Numbered from the stretch's first letter, positions 19,367 through 28,791 are shown. The stretch: 64,000 nt of DNA from Streptomyces sp. NBC_00443 (GCF_036014175.1 NZ_CP107917.1:2108001-2172000), one strand, 5' to 3'. Made by a program: numbers and translations. Notes: generated by a model not told the origin, from the letters alone.

Positions 19367-22300
19367 TGTCCGCCGCCACCCGTACCGCCCTGGCCTTCAC
19401 CTCCGTCACCACGGTCGGCGGACTGCTCCCCGGCGACATGCTCCTGCGCATCGCCGAGGCCCGGAACCTGCCGGGCACCAAGTCCGCCGACTACGGCCTG
19501 CCCGCCTCGGTTCCGGTGCGTGACGAGGCCGAGCGCGCCTGGGAGTACCTCAAGCCGCTCTGGCGCGAGCTGCGTACCGCCCTGCCCTCGGACCCGAAGA
19601 CGGGGGCGCCCGCCGCCGACCCGACCGGCCGGGCGGGAACCGACTGGCTCGCCCAGCTCTTCCGCAAGTTGGACTTCGGTGCGTTGACGGAGGTCGGGGC
19701 GGGGGGCATCCCGGCCGATTCAGACCCGGAGAAGCGGTTCTCGGTCTCCCACCGCCATGGCCCGGCGCTGGTTCATCTGGTGCCGTGGAACCAGGAGTTG
19801 GACAAACGACCGGCGGCTGGGCAAGTCCCTGCGCAGTCGATGCTCCAGGACTGCCTCAACCGCACCGAGGCCCACCTGTGGGCGGTCCTCACCAACGGCC
19901 GCCGCCTGCGTCTGCTGCGCGACTCGTCGTCCTTCTCCACGGCCGCCTACGTCGAGTTCGACCTGGAGGCCCTGTTCGACGGTGAGCTGTTCAGCGAGTT
20001 CGTGCTGCTGTACAGCCTGCTGCACGCGTCCCGGTTCACGGTGGCTGAGGGGACGGCGCCTGCGGGGTGCTGGCTGGAGAAGTGGCGTGCGGAGGCGGTC
20101 ACTTCGGGGGCGCGGGCGTTGGATCAGCTGCGGTTGGGGGTGCAGAACGCGCTGACGGTGCTTGGTACCGGGTTCCTTCGGCATCCGGAGAATGTCCGGT
20201 TGCGGGAGGACGTCGATCCGAAAGCACTTCGGGATGCTCTGCTGCGGCTCGTCTACCGTCTGCTGTTCGTCTTCGTCGCCGAGGACCGCGGGGCGCTGCT
20301 CGACCCGGAGGCCGGCGAACGGCAACGGGAAGCGTACGAGCGGTACTTCTCCTCGGCGCGGTTGCGTGAGCGGGCCCGGCGGCGTCAGGGCACGGCGCAT
20401 GGTGATCAGTACGAGGCTCTGCGGATCGTCCTCGACGCCCTGGGTACGGAGGGTGGCCGTCCGGAGCTGGGCCTGCCGGGCCTCGGTGGACTGTTCTCCC
20501 ACAAGGAGGCCGACGCGCCTCTGGACGGCCTGAAGCTGTCCAACGAGTCGCTGCTCGCGGCCGTACGACACCTCGCGCAGGTCCGCGACCCGGGCGCGCG
20601 GCGTTGGCGGGCGGTCGACTACCGGCATCTGGACGCCGAGGAGCTGGGCTCGGTGTACGAGTCTCTGCTGGAGCTGGAGCCGAAGCACTCCGCGACGGAC
20701 CGCTCGTTCGAGTTGATCGAGGTGGCGGGCAACAGCCGTAAGACGACGGGGAGTTACTACACCCCGTCCTCGCTCATCGAGTGCCTGCTGGACACGACGC
20801 TCGACCCGGTCATAGACGACGCTGTGAAGCGTGGCGAGCAGCGGGCCACCGAGGCCGGTCGTCCCGACCCGGCCGACGACATCGTCGATGAGCTGCTGTC
20901 ACTGACGGTCTGCGACCCGGCTTGTGGGTCCGGGCATTTCCTGGTTGCTTCGGCCCGCCGCATCGCCAAGCGGGTGGCATCGGTGCGGGAGCGCAATCCG
21001 GAGCCGACGGTTGATGCGATGCGGCATGCGTTGCACGAGGTTGTCGCGCGGTGCATCTACGGCGTCGACCTCAACCCGATGGCCGTGGAGCTGGCCAGGG
21101 TCTCGCTGTGGATCGAGGCCATGGAGCCGGGGAAACCGCTCGGGTTCCTGGACGCCCATGTCAAGCATGGGAACGGCTTGATCGGGGCGACGCCGAAGCT
21201 GCTGGCGGACGGTGTTCCGGACGACGCCTTCAAGCCGATCGAGGGTGACGATCGGAAGTACGCGGCCGGGCTCGTCAAGCGGAACAAGGCCCAGCGGGGT
21301 GGCCAGGACGAGCTTCTGTTCGACGCGGATGCGCTGCCCGGCAATGAGCGTTACGCCGCCGAGCTGGCCCGGATCACTGCTGCCCCTGCCAACTCCCTGA
21401 AGCAGGTTCGGGCGCAGGAGTCTGCCTACCGCGCCTACGTGGAGTCGACCGCGTATGTGCACGACCTGCATGCCGCCGACGCGTGGTGCGCTGCGTTTGT
21501 GTGGCCGAAGTATGAGGGTGCGCCGGAGGCACCGACAGACCAGGTTTTTCGCGCGCTGCGTGGTCGTGACCAGGCTGTAGTGCCGGACGGCACGCATGAG
21601 GAGATTCTGCGGCTTCGGGATCAGTACAGCTTCTTCCACTGGCACTTGGAGTTTCCGGAGGTTTTCTCTGTTCCGGAGTCGGGGGCGGGGGTTCAGCGGG
21701 GTACGGGCTGGGCTGGGGGGTTCGATGCAGTGGTGGGGAATCCGCCGTGGGAGCGCGTCGAGCTGGTGGAGCATGAGTTCTTCGCCCAGCGCGACATGCG
21801 CATCGCCGAAGCCAAGAACTCCGCTGCTCGTAAGCGCCTCATCGCCATATTGCGTGCCGATCCCAACGGTAAGCGCCTGTACTCCGAGTTCGAGGCCGCC
21901 AAGCGCCGTGCGGAGGGGGAGAGCCACTTCCTCCGTAGCAGCGACCGCTATCCGCTGACCGGACGAGGTCGTATCAACACGTATGCCGTCTTTACTGAGA
22001 CGGACCGCGCGCTGACTGGCCCGCACGGGCGGACGGGCGTGATCGTGCCGACGGGGATTGCAACGGATGCGACGACCCAGTTCTTCTTCAAGGACTTGAT
22101 CACCAAGGGGCACCTAGTCGCGTTGTACGGCTTCGAGAACGAGGAGAAGGTCTTCCCTGGTGTCCATCACAGCGTGAACTTCGCCCTGTTCTGCATGACA
22201 GGGTCGGGCTCTCCCGACGAGCCGATCTCCATCGCCTTCCGGGTCCGTCAGACCGAGCAGATCCCGGAGCGCTCGTATCTCCTGACAGGACGGGACATCC

Positions 22301-23490
22301 AGCTCCTCAACCCGAACACCGGAACCTGCGCCGTTTTCCGCAACCATAGAGATGCCGAAATCACGCTGGGAATCTACCGCCGCGTACCGGTCCTGATCGA
22401 TGAGACGAAGGGGGCAGGCGGAAATCCCTGGGACATCTCCTTCATGCAAGGCCTGTTCAACATGGCAAGCGACTCTCACTTGTTCCGTCCCGCTGCCCAG
22501 AACGACGAGACCTTCGACGATCTCCTCAAGAGCGGCTGGACCCTCGACGGCAACGTGCTCGTCCGCGGCAAGGAACGCCTGCTCCCACTGTACGAGGCGA
22601 AAATGCTGCACCACTACGACCACCGTTTCTCCACGTACGAGAACGCCACGGAGAAGCAGCTCGCTGTGAGCACTCTTCCGCGCTTCACCGTGGAACAGCA
22701 TCAGGACGCCTCCGCCGTACCGCTGCCGCGCTACTGGGTGCCGGAGCAGGATGTTCCGACTGGCGAAGTCGACAGGAACGGTAAACCCATCATGGAGCCA
22801 GGCGTCCGTAGCCGTCTAGCAGCCAGGGGGTGGAACCGGGACTGGGTTATGGGCTTTCGAAAGATCTGCCGCGCATCAGACGAGCGCACCGTGATCACCT
22901 ATGCCTTCCCGCGTGCAGGCCTCGGTGACTCTGGGAACATCATGCTTCCTCGGGCCTTCGAGCATTCGCCTCTGCTCTACAGCAACAGCATCTCGATGGC
23001 GCTCGACTACGTGCTGCGACAGAAGCTCGGTGGCACCAACCTGAACTTCTTCCAGTTCGAGCAACTCCCCTTTATCTCCCCGGAGACCATGGCTCTGCAC
23101 GCGGACTCCTTGACTCCTCGGATTCTCGAACTCACTTACACCGCATACGACATGAGCCCGTTCGCCCGCGACCTCGGCGACACCGGCACCCCATTCCGCT
23201 GGGACCCCGACCGCCGCGCCATCATCCGCGCCGAGCTAGACGCCCTCTTCTTCCACCTCTACGGCATCACCCGCGACGACACCGCATACATCCTGGACAC
23301 CTTCAACGTCACCCGCGACAACGACACCAAGGCGCACGGCGAGTACCGCACCAAGAACCTGATCCTCGCCGAATACGACCGCATGACCACCGCCGGCCTC
23401 ACCCTGGAGACCCCGCTCACCGAGGGCGAGTCCGGCACCTACCGCTCCACCCTCACCCCGCCCCCCGGCCAGGGCCCCCGCCACAGCTGA
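19366..23490 (+). CDS. Large N6-adenine methylase, Eco57I/DrmMI-like
   Basis: A 1,374-residue class I DNA methyltransferase. The SAM-binding motif I is TVCDPACGSGHFLVASARRI at about residue 515, and the catalytic motif IV is DAVVGNPPWERVEL at about residue 790. A long N-terminal region, which in Eco57I-type proteins may include a nuclease, shows no clear PD-(D/E)XK motif here. The C-terminal part, after about residue 900, is the likely target recognition region. Size and order after a SNF2 helicase fit DrmMI; PglX of BREX is the other candidate family. It probably marks host DNA so that the helicases act on unmarked phage DNA. Codon use around 20.0-22.3 kb is less GC-rich than in its neighbours, which hints at a separate origin. 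Confidence 0.88.
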   Translation: MSAATRTALAFTSVTTVGGLLPGDMLLRIAEARNLPGTKSADYGLPASVPVRDEAERAWEYLKPLWRELRTALPSDPKTGAPAADPTGRAGTDWLAQLFRKLDFGALTEVGAGGIPADSDPEKRFSVSHRHGPALVHLVPWNQELDKRPAAGQVPAQSMLQDCLNRTEAHLWAVLTNGRRLRLLRDSSSFSTAAYVEFDLEALFDGELFSEFVLLYSLLHASRFTVAEGTAPAGCWLEKWRAEAVTSGARALDQLRLGVQNALTVLGTGFLRHPENVRLREDVDPKALRDALLRLVYRLLFVFVAEDRGALLDPEAGERQREAYERYFSSARLRERARRRQGTAHGDQYEALRIVLDALGTEGGRPELGLPGLGGLFSHKEADAPLDGLKLSNESLLAAVRHLAQVRDPGARRWRAVDYRHLDAEELGSVYESLLELEPKHSATDRSFELIEVAGNSRKTTGSYYTPSSLIECLLDTTLDPVIDDAVKRGEQRATEAGRPDPADDIVDELLSLTVCDPACGSGHFLVASARRIAKRVASVRERNPEPTVDAMRHALHEVVARCIYGVDLNPMAVELARVSLWIEAMEPGKPLGFLDAHVKHGNGLIGATPKLLADGVPDDAFKPIEGDDRKYAAGLVKRNKAQRGGQDELLFDADALPGNERYAAELARITAAPANSLKQVRAQESAYRAYVESTAYVHDLHAADAWCAAFVWPKYEGAPEAPTDQVFRALRGRDQAVVPDGTHEEILRLRDQYSFFHWHLEFPEVFSVPESGAGVQRGTGWAGGFDAVVGNPPWERVELVEHEFFAQRDMRIAEAKNSAARKRLIAILRADPNGKRLYSEFEAAKRRAEGESHFLRSSDRYPLTGRGRINTYAVFTETDRALTGPHGRTGVIVPTGIATDATTQFFFKDLITKGHLVALYGFENEEKVFPGVHHSVNFALFCMTGSGSPDEPISIAFRVRQTEQIPERSYLLTGRDIQLLNPNTGTCAVFRNHRDAEITLGIYRRVPVLIDETKGAGGNPWDISFMQGLFNMASDSHLFRPAAQNDETFDDLLKSGWTLDGNVLVRGKERLLPLYEAKMLHHYDHRFSTYENATEKQLAVSTLPRFTVEQHQDASAVPLPRYWVPEQDVPTGEVDRNGKPIMEPGVRSRLAARGWNRDWVMGFRKICRASDERTVITYAFPRAGLGDSGNIMLPRAFEHSPLLYSNSISMALDYVLRQKLGGTNLNFFQFEQLPFISPETMALHADSLTPRILELTYTAYDMSPFARDLGDTGTPFRWDPDRRAIIRAELDALFFHLYGITRDDTAYILDTFNVTRDNDTKAHGEYRTKNLILAEYDRMTTAGLTLETPLTEGESGTYRSTLTPPPGQGPRHS

Positions 23491-23519
23491 CCCGCCCTCA
23501 CCCAAGGAAGCAACACCCC

Positions 23520-24092
23520 GTGGTACGTCGAAGCCAGACCAGCAACCCGCGCTCAACCGTCGTCCTGACGTCGGGCGCGGACTGGGGCACACGTGCCGCC
23601 GGGCAACGCCGGGGCAGCGGAGCCGAGTTCCCGATGCCCCGGCGACAGGCGGCGAAGCTCAAGGCATTGCAGCAATCGCTCAGCCTGATACGCACGGCGA
23701 TCAACGCCAAACGCTGGGCCCAGGCTCGCTACATGCTCAGCCGGGCCCGCGCCCTGGTCAACGCGCTGCCCTCCGACCAGACCGTCAAGGAATGCGAGCA
23801 ACTCTCCCTGCTGCGGAAGAAGTTCGAGGCACGCGGCACACCGGCAGCCAAGAAGGCCGCGAAAGGGAAGGCAACTAACGGGGCGCGGGCAAGCGGCAAG
23901 AAGTCGGCCGCGAAACCCACGCCACCGAAGGCCACACCGAAGCCGACTCCCGACCTCGGCGACCGCCACATCAGCCGTGCCGCGCTCGGCTACACCTCCG
24001 AGACAGCCGACACGAACCTCACGAAGGGCGCCCAGCCCTCGCGGTCCACAGCGAAGGGCGGGCGGGACACGTCCTTGGAGTCCCGTACATGA
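23520..24092 (+). CDS. Small basic protein at the end of the kinase-helicase operon
   Basis: A GTG frame of 190 codons, 29 bases after the methylase and preceded by AAGGAAG. Residues 38-95 form a helical hairpin (KLKALQQSLSLIRTAI; AQARYMLSRARALVNALPSD; ECEQLSLLRKKFEARG). A long Lys/Ala/Pro linker and a polar tail follow. An internal ATG at 23634 could be the true start. No family was recognised. The basic linker suggests nucleic-acid contact. The last 103 bases run head-on into the DUF397 gene, so one of the two reading frames may be truncated in reality, or the transcripts overlap. Confidence 0.5.
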   Translation: MVRRSQTSNPRSTVVLTSGADWGTRAAGQRRGSGAEFPMPRRQAAKLKALQQSLSLIRTAINAKRWAQARYMLSRARALVNALPSDQTVKECEQLSLLRKKFEARGTPAAKKAAKGKATNGARASGKKSAAKPTPPKATPKPTPDLGDRHISRAALGYTSETADTNLTKGAQPSRSTAKGGRDTSLESRT

Positions 24093-24190
24093 ACAGCCTG
24101 TTCGGCGATTGCGATCTCCACGCAGCTGTCGCCCTCACTACCGCTGTAGCTGGACTTGAACCAGGCGAGTTCCGTCGTACCGCTACTCAT
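23990..24190 (-). CDS. DUF397 protein
   Basis: A 66-residue protein with the family pattern AWFKSSYSG-EGDSCVEIA and VHVRDSKD, ending in GWAPFVRFV. DUF397 proteins are small partners of Scr1-type XRE regulators in Streptomyces, as in the whiJ-like loci. A good site, GAGGAGAG, precedes the ATG at 24190, and the start overlaps the stop of the XRE gene by four bases (ATGA). It therefore forms the second gene of a two-gene unit. It probably antagonises or tunes the XRE protein. Confidence 0.9.
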   Translation of the reverse strand: MSSGTTELAWFKSSYSGSEGDSCVEIAIAEQAVHVRDSKDVSRPPFAVDREGWAPFVRFVSAVSEV

Positions 24191-25068
24191 AGCTCTCCTC
24201 GCAGTCGCTCCAGCAGGTCCCGGGAATCCTTCGGGCTCAGGGCCTGCGAGCGCAGTGTTTCATAGCGATGGCAGAGCACACTCACCTCTTTCGGGTCGGA
24301 GATCAGTCGCCCGTTCTTCTGGCCCTCGGAGTAAGCGAGTCGCCGCCCCTCCGGGGTCTCCAGAACCTGCACCGGCCCATCCAGGCATGCATGCAACCCC
24401 GCCTCCAACGGCACCACTTGAAGCGTCACATTGCGCGGAGCGCTCCGCTCCAGAACATGGTCGAACAGCTCACGCATCGCCTCCGCATCCCCGAACCGCC
24501 GCCGGAACACATGCTCCTCGACAATGAAGCTGAACGGCACCGTCGGCCGCTCCCGCATCATCCGCTGACGGTCCATCCGCGCGGCGAGCTGCGCCTCCAG
24601 CTCCTCGTCGGTCCGCAGCGGGATCGTGCCCTCGAACACAGCCCGCGCATACGCCTCCGACTGCAACAACCCCGGCACCAGCCTGCACTCATACGTGCAC
24701 AGACTCACCGCCTCCCGCTCCAGCCGCGCCCACCGCCGGAACCATGCCGCGAGTCCCGCCTCGCCCCGGGTGAGATGGCGAGCGCCCTTCCGCAGCGCTC
24801 CGGTGTTTCCGGTTGCCTGCTCCCCGCGCTCCACGAAGGCCTCATCCGGCATCCGACGGCCCAACTCCACCGACTCCACGGTGTGCTTGGAGTACCGGAC
24901 GATGTCGGCGAACTCACTACGACTGAGCCCCGCATGCTCCCGTAAGGCCTGGACGACCGCACCGAACGTACGCAGACTGTCCGACGGATGGGGTTCCCGC
25001 TCCCACTCCCCCGCCGGAGCCGTCCGGGCGCCCACGCTCGTGGCCGCCTCCCCTTCGACGATGTCCAT
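24187..25068 (-). CDS. Scr1/WhiJ-type XRE regulator (DUF5753)
   Basis: About 293 residues. The N-terminal HTH is FGAVVQALREHAGLSRSEFA with DIVRYSKHTVESVELGRRMP; the rest is a DUF5753 domain (YECRLVPGLLQSEAYARAVF; RPTVPFSFIVEEHVFRRRFG; LQVVPLEAGLHACLDGP). I chose the ATG at 25068, with GAGGGG just upstream, over 25113. Such regulators, with DUF397 and an ATPase gene nearby, occur in many copies in Streptomyces and affect development. The ATPase gene is divergent across 155 bases, which probably holds both promoters. A damaged second copy of this divergent locus lies at 28.9 kb. Confidence 0.9.
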   Translation of the reverse strand: MDIVEGEAATSVGARTAPAGEWEREPHPSDSLRTFGAVVQALREHAGLSRSEFADIVRYSKHTVESVELGRRMPDEAFVERGEQATGNTGALRKGARHLTRGEAGLAAWFRRWARLEREAVSLCTYECRLVPGLLQSEAYARAVFEGTIPLRTDEELEAQLAARMDRQRMMRERPTVPFSFIVEEHVFRRRFGDAEAMRELFDHVLERSAPRNVTLQVVPLEAGLHACLDGPVQVLETPEGRRLAYSEGQKNGRLISDPKEVSVLCHRYETLRSQALSPKDSRDLLERLRGEL

Positions 25069-25223
25069 CCGCCGCCCCTCTCCAGCCGCTTGGGCCCCGC
25101 ACACGTTCAGCACTCAGCGTGACGGCTGGGCTCGCGTACTGTCCACTCCCTGCGCCCGTACGCTGACTCCGCGTACGGGGTCCGGAGCTCGCAACGCGCC
25201 ACCACGGACGCCACGCTGGCGCC

Positions 25224-25673
25224 ATGAACCAACCCGCTCCCCAACTCACCACCTCCCCGCACACCTTCACGCAGCTGCTCTCCTCCACGCGGCGCGGTGC
25301 TCGGCTCGCCCGGCTGCTCACCGTGAGCCAACTCCAGGCCTGGGGCGCCTCGCAGAACCTCACGGAGCGTGCCGAAATCGTCGTCGCGGAACTTGCCGCG
25401 AACGCGGTCCTCCACGGCCGCATGCCCGGCCGCGGCTTCCGGCTCACGCTCGCCCTCGACCCGCCGACCGGCCGTGTCCGCATCGAAGTAACCGACCCCC
25501 GCGGGGACCTCCACCCGTACATCCCTCCGGCGGATACCGAACCCGACGCGCTCCGCCCCGGCGGACGCGGACTGTCCCTCGTCGCCGCCCTCGCAGACCA
25601 CTGGGACTGCGTTCCCTACCCGCCCAGCGGCAAGACCGTTCGGACGTACCTCTCTCCGGCAGCCGACGCGTGA
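25224..25673 (+). CDS. HATPase_c regulatory protein (anti-sigma kinase-like)
   Basis: A 149-residue GHKL ATPase domain. The N box is VVAELAANAVLHG, the G1 box is IEVTDPRGD, and the G2-like loop is GGRGLSLVAALADHWDC. Small stand-alone proteins of this type in Streptomyces resemble SpoIIAB/RsbW serine kinases and often accompany XRE/DUF397 pairs. It is transcribed away from the XRE gene. It may phosphorylate or bind an unknown partner; no anti-anti-sigma gene is adjacent. Confidence 0.9.
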   Translation: MNQPAPQLTTSPHTFTQLLSSTRRGARLARLLTVSQLQAWGASQNLTERAEIVVAELAANAVLHGRMPGRGFRLTLALDPPTGRVRIEVTDPRGDLHPYIPPADTEPDALRPGGRGLSLVAALADHWDCVPYPPSGKTVRTYLSPAADA

Positions 25674-26060
25674 TCACCCCTCCGCCGTGCAGCGTCCCTT
25701 TCCAGCGTGGGGCGCTCTCGACGGTCGCTCATCCCGGACGGCCCCCGATGAAGATGAAGCCGTGGGCCAGTCACGCCAGTTCCTCCGCGAGGCATTGAAC
25801 TTGCCGACGCCACTTCGATGTTGAACATCAACGCGCCTTCAGACACTCAGACACCTTCACAGCCCCCTCACAGGATCGTGACCCCGCAGCGCACAACCGT
25901 GTCCATCGTCACGTCCGCCACATGCAGTTCGTGGGCGTGTGCCCCGGTTGATGACCTTGCCGTCCTAGGTTGAGTGTTCGTAGAACTATTGTGCGAAGAA
26001 TCAGAACCGACGAGCCTCGCTCAGAGGGACACATGGGCGGGGCCAGAGGGGAAACTTCTC
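25674..26060 (+). other. Intergenic region before secreted nuclease gene
   Basis: About 390 bases without a recognisable gene. The last part carries AGAGGGG about nine bases before the TTG at 26061, the likely ribosome binding site of the secreted protein. I found no copy of the GTTGAC-N3-GTCAAC operator here. Confidence 0.4.
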
Positions 26061-28064
26061 TTGTTACGCACATCCAGAAGACGCATTCGGTCGAAACTCG
26101 CCGTCGGCGCCTGCTCGCTCCTGCTCCTGGGATCCGGCGGGGTGGCCACCGCAGCCGACAGCGGCGACGGCACTCCCGATTGGGACTACGCCCCGTCCTC
26201 CCGGCCCGCGGCGGGCCCGGAGACCCGCACCTTGGCCAACAACAACCGGCCCGTCTCCGGCAAGAATCTCGAGGCCGGCCCGCCGTTCACCAAGGACTCG
26301 GCCGGCGTGTGGCAGGCCAATCGCACCAACGTGACGCTGCGCAACACCGTCACCGACGCCGATGGCGACGCGTCGAACCTGACCTTCCAGGTCTACACGA
26401 CGAACGCCGAAGGCACCCCGAAGGACCAGGTCCAGCTCACCGACCCGGACACCGGCAAACCCGCCGCGTACGGCGTGGTGGTGTCCGACTTCGTGACGTC
26501 CGGCGGAAGGGCGTCGGTCACCCTCAGGTACGGCGACCTGAAGGCGAACACCACCTACGCCTTCCGCACCAGCGCCTTCGACGGCGGCCTGTACGAGACC
26601 AATTGGTCGTCATGGGCGAAGTTCCACACCCGTGGCCGGGCGGTGAACATCACCCTGCCCGAGCCGAACAAGGACGCTGCGGCGGTCAATCAGGACGCCC
26701 ACCAGAATCCGCAGAAGATCGCACAGCCGTCCATGGCCGTGGTCGCCCCGACCGTGCCACCCGTCGCCCGAAGCGCCGAAGAGGGCTGGAACTGCGGCAC
26801 GCTGAACAAGAGGACGGGAATTCAGCCGTGTTCGCGGCTGGTGCCGGACAACAGCAAGGCCACCCGCGACGCCCTCACCAACGGCACGAAGGGGACGGCG
26901 GCGCTACCGAGCCTGGTCGACTGGTGCGCGAACCTCCTCGACTCGCACATCAAGCGGTACGAGGCGTGCATCGGGAGCTTCACCTATGAGTACCAGGGCA
27001 TCGTCGTCAAGGACGGCAAGCCCACCGGTGAGATCCTGGACGCCTCGTGGGCCGTCGGCCAAGAGGTGAAGCTCGCGGGGAACTCGTCGACGTTCACCCA
27101 GCAACTCACCCTCGTGCCGGTGTCGATCGATCCGAAGTTCGTGTCGGTGACACTGAACGTGGAGTTCGACTGCCTCCTCGCCGACCGCTGCTCGAACGGT
27201 CCGCAGTCGTGGGACGGGGCGCTGGAGTGGGTGGGCGCGGACCCGCTCTCGCACTCGGCGGTCGGGAAGATCGACCACACCTGGAACGCGCAGAACAACG
27301 CCGACACACTCGACCTGTCCACGAAGATCACCGCCTACTCGCCGGTGGCGAACCCGGCCGCGACGCGCTGGCAGGCCGATGGCGCGCAGATCCGCTGCGA
27401 CAAGATCTCCTCCACCACGCCGGGCTGCACCTTCCACAAATACATCCCGACGTGGGTGATGAACTTCGCCAAGACGCCGCCGGCCGTCGCGCACGCGTGG
27501 CTGATCCAGTCCAAGCTGCCCACCCACCCCGGCAGCAAGGCGGCCAACAAGCCGCTGTTCTACCTGCCTGCCGCGTCGAAGAACGCGCCCGGCCGCGACC
27601 CGGACGACAACCGTAAGGTGATCTGCCCTGACGGCTGGGCGGCCACCTACGGCAACCCGGACGCCACCGCCGTCACCGAGATCAGCTCGACCGACAAGGC
27701 GTCGTGCGACGAGTTCGCCTACGCATCCACCTACAACTCCGGCGGCATGCCCACGAGCATGGGCGGCATGAACGAGGTCGACACCGGCAACGACTGCGTA
27801 CAGACCTATGCCACCCGGGTCAAGCAGGGCGAATGGCACCTGTACGACGACATCCGTGGAGCAGCTCCGAAGTGGACGGAGAAGTGCGGCCGCTCGGCCA
27901 TGTCGGGATGGATCAACTCCACCTCGATGGGAGGAGCGTTCAGCTCCGGCTTCTCGACCAAGTACCGGATGCTGGACAAGGACCCGTACTGGGTGGCCTT
28001 CCCCCAGTTCGCGCACTGCGACGCGTCCAAGGTGACCGTGGCCTGCACGGTACCCAAGCCGTGA
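26061..28064 (+). CDS. Secreted protein with NucA/NucB-like nuclease domain
   Basis: About 667 residues from a TTG start. An N-terminal Sec signal peptide is clear: RRRIRSKLAVGACSLLLLGS, with likely cleavage at ATA-AD. The middle has a fibronectin-like beta domain (YGDLKANTTYAFRTSAFDG). The C-terminal 170 residues resemble NucA/NucB deoxyribonucleases: SCDEFAYASTYNSGG, a later Asn/Gly-rich segment (SGWINSTSMGG) and YRMLDKDPYWV. In that family a D-E pair and a conserved Asn form the active site. The protein could degrade extracellular DNA or act as an antibacterial toxin. The DUF6461 gene downstream may encode its immunity protein. The nuclease call is by motif pattern and is moderate. Confidence 0.65.
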   Translation: MLRTSRRRIRSKLAVGACSLLLLGSGGVATAADSGDGTPDWDYAPSSRPAAGPETRTLANNNRPVSGKNLEAGPPFTKDSAGVWQANRTNVTLRNTVTDADGDASNLTFQVYTTNAEGTPKDQVQLTDPDTGKPAAYGVVVSDFVTSGGRASVTLRYGDLKANTTYAFRTSAFDGGLYETNWSSWAKFHTRGRAVNITLPEPNKDAAAVNQDAHQNPQKIAQPSMAVVAPTVPPVARSAEEGWNCGTLNKRTGIQPCSRLVPDNSKATRDALTNGTKGTAALPSLVDWCANLLDSHIKRYEACIGSFTYEYQGIVVKDGKPTGEILDASWAVGQEVKLAGNSSTFTQQLTLVPVSIDPKFVSVTLNVEFDCLLADRCSNGPQSWDGALEWVGADPLSHSAVGKIDHTWNAQNNADTLDLSTKITAYSPVANPAATRWQADGAQIRCDKISSTTPGCTFHKYIPTWVMNFAKTPPAVAHAWLIQSKLPTHPGSKAANKPLFYLPAASKNAPGRDPDDNRKVICPDGWAATYGNPDATAVTEISSTDKASCDEFAYASTYNSGGMPTSMGGMNEVDTGNDCVQTYATRVKQGEWHLYDDIRGAAPKWTEKCGRSAMSGWINSTSMGGAFSSGFSTKYRMLDKDPYWVAFPQFAHCDASKVTVACTVPKP

Positions 28065-28080
28065 CAGGCTGCTGACCGCT

Positions 28081-28116
28081 GGTGGGGCACAGCACTGGTT
28101 CTCGCTGTGCCCCACC
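28081..28116 (+). terminator. Strong hairpin between nuclease gene and DUF6461 gene
   Basis: GGTGGGGCACAGC (28081-28093) pairs perfectly with GCTGTGCCCCACC (28104-28116), a 13-bp stem with a 10-base loop, 16 bases after the stop. It should end most transcripts, so the next gene would be expressed by read-through or its own promoter. Confidence 0.75.
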
Positions 28117-28149
28117 GGCCCCATGTCGTGTACGGAGGAGAAGACGGCA

Positions 28150-28791
28150 ATGTCCGACAACCTTGCCTGGATCGCTGATGCTTGGCGCAGCCCGAACCTG
28201 AACGCCACCGACCTGTACATCACCTGCGCCCGCGGCCTCAGCCCCCAGCAGCTGGCCGAACGCATGGCCGACCATGAGCCTGTCGAGATCGGGGCTGCCC
28301 GCACCATCCAGGAAGCGTCCCGCATGGTCGACCTCAAGCAGATCTACTGCGTCGGCCGCATCGGCCGAAGCGGCGACTGGTCGTTCATCGTGGAGTGCGG
28401 GGGCAGTGAAGGCTGGTCCCTGGACCCGGCGGTGTCCCGCGGCGCCGAGGTGCTGATCTTCGACCCACGGCCGGACGATCCGCCTTCCTTCTTCAGGTAC
28501 CTCGCCGACGGTGAGGTACAGCTGCACTTCGAGTTGGGGTTCGGCTATGACCCCTCCGGAGCCCAGCCCGACCTGCTGCGCCCGGCGCTGGAAGCGGCCG
28601 GAGTCATCCCGCCGGAAGACAGCATCGATGATCTGCTCGGCGAGGACGAGGAGCTGTCGCCTGCCGAAGAAAGGCGCCGAGTGTTGGAGGTCGTCGGTGA
28701 GCATTTCGGGTTGTCGCTGCCGCGGCAGGTGATCGAGAGCGGGCAGCTTCCTGCCGTGGTCACCCGCACCTCACCTCCGTCCTCCTGGTGA
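28150..28791 (+). CDS. DUF6461-like protein, possible immunity partner
   Basis: A protein of about 213 residues beginning MSDNLAWIADAWRSPN. It has the pattern of DUF6461 proteins: YITCARGLSPQQLAERM, SGDWSFIVECGGSEGWSLDP, ALSRG-type turn (AVSRGAEVLIF), and FRYLADGEVQLHFELGFGY. GGAGGAG lies ten bases before the chosen ATG; an ATG at 28123 is in frame. Similar one-domain proteins often sit beside secreted or polymorphic toxins, so I infer an immunity role for the upstream nuclease. No direct evidence supports this beyond adjacency. Confidence 0.6.
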   Translation: MSDNLAWIADAWRSPNLNATDLYITCARGLSPQQLAERMADHEPVEIGAARTIQEASRMVDLKQIYCVGRIGRSGDWSFIVECGGSEGWSLDPAVSRGAEVLIFDPRPDDPPSFFRYLADGEVQLHFELGFGYDPSGAQPDLLRPALEAAGVIPPEDSIDDLLGEDEELSPAEERRRVLEVVGEHFGLSLPRQVIESGQLPAVVTRTSPPSSW

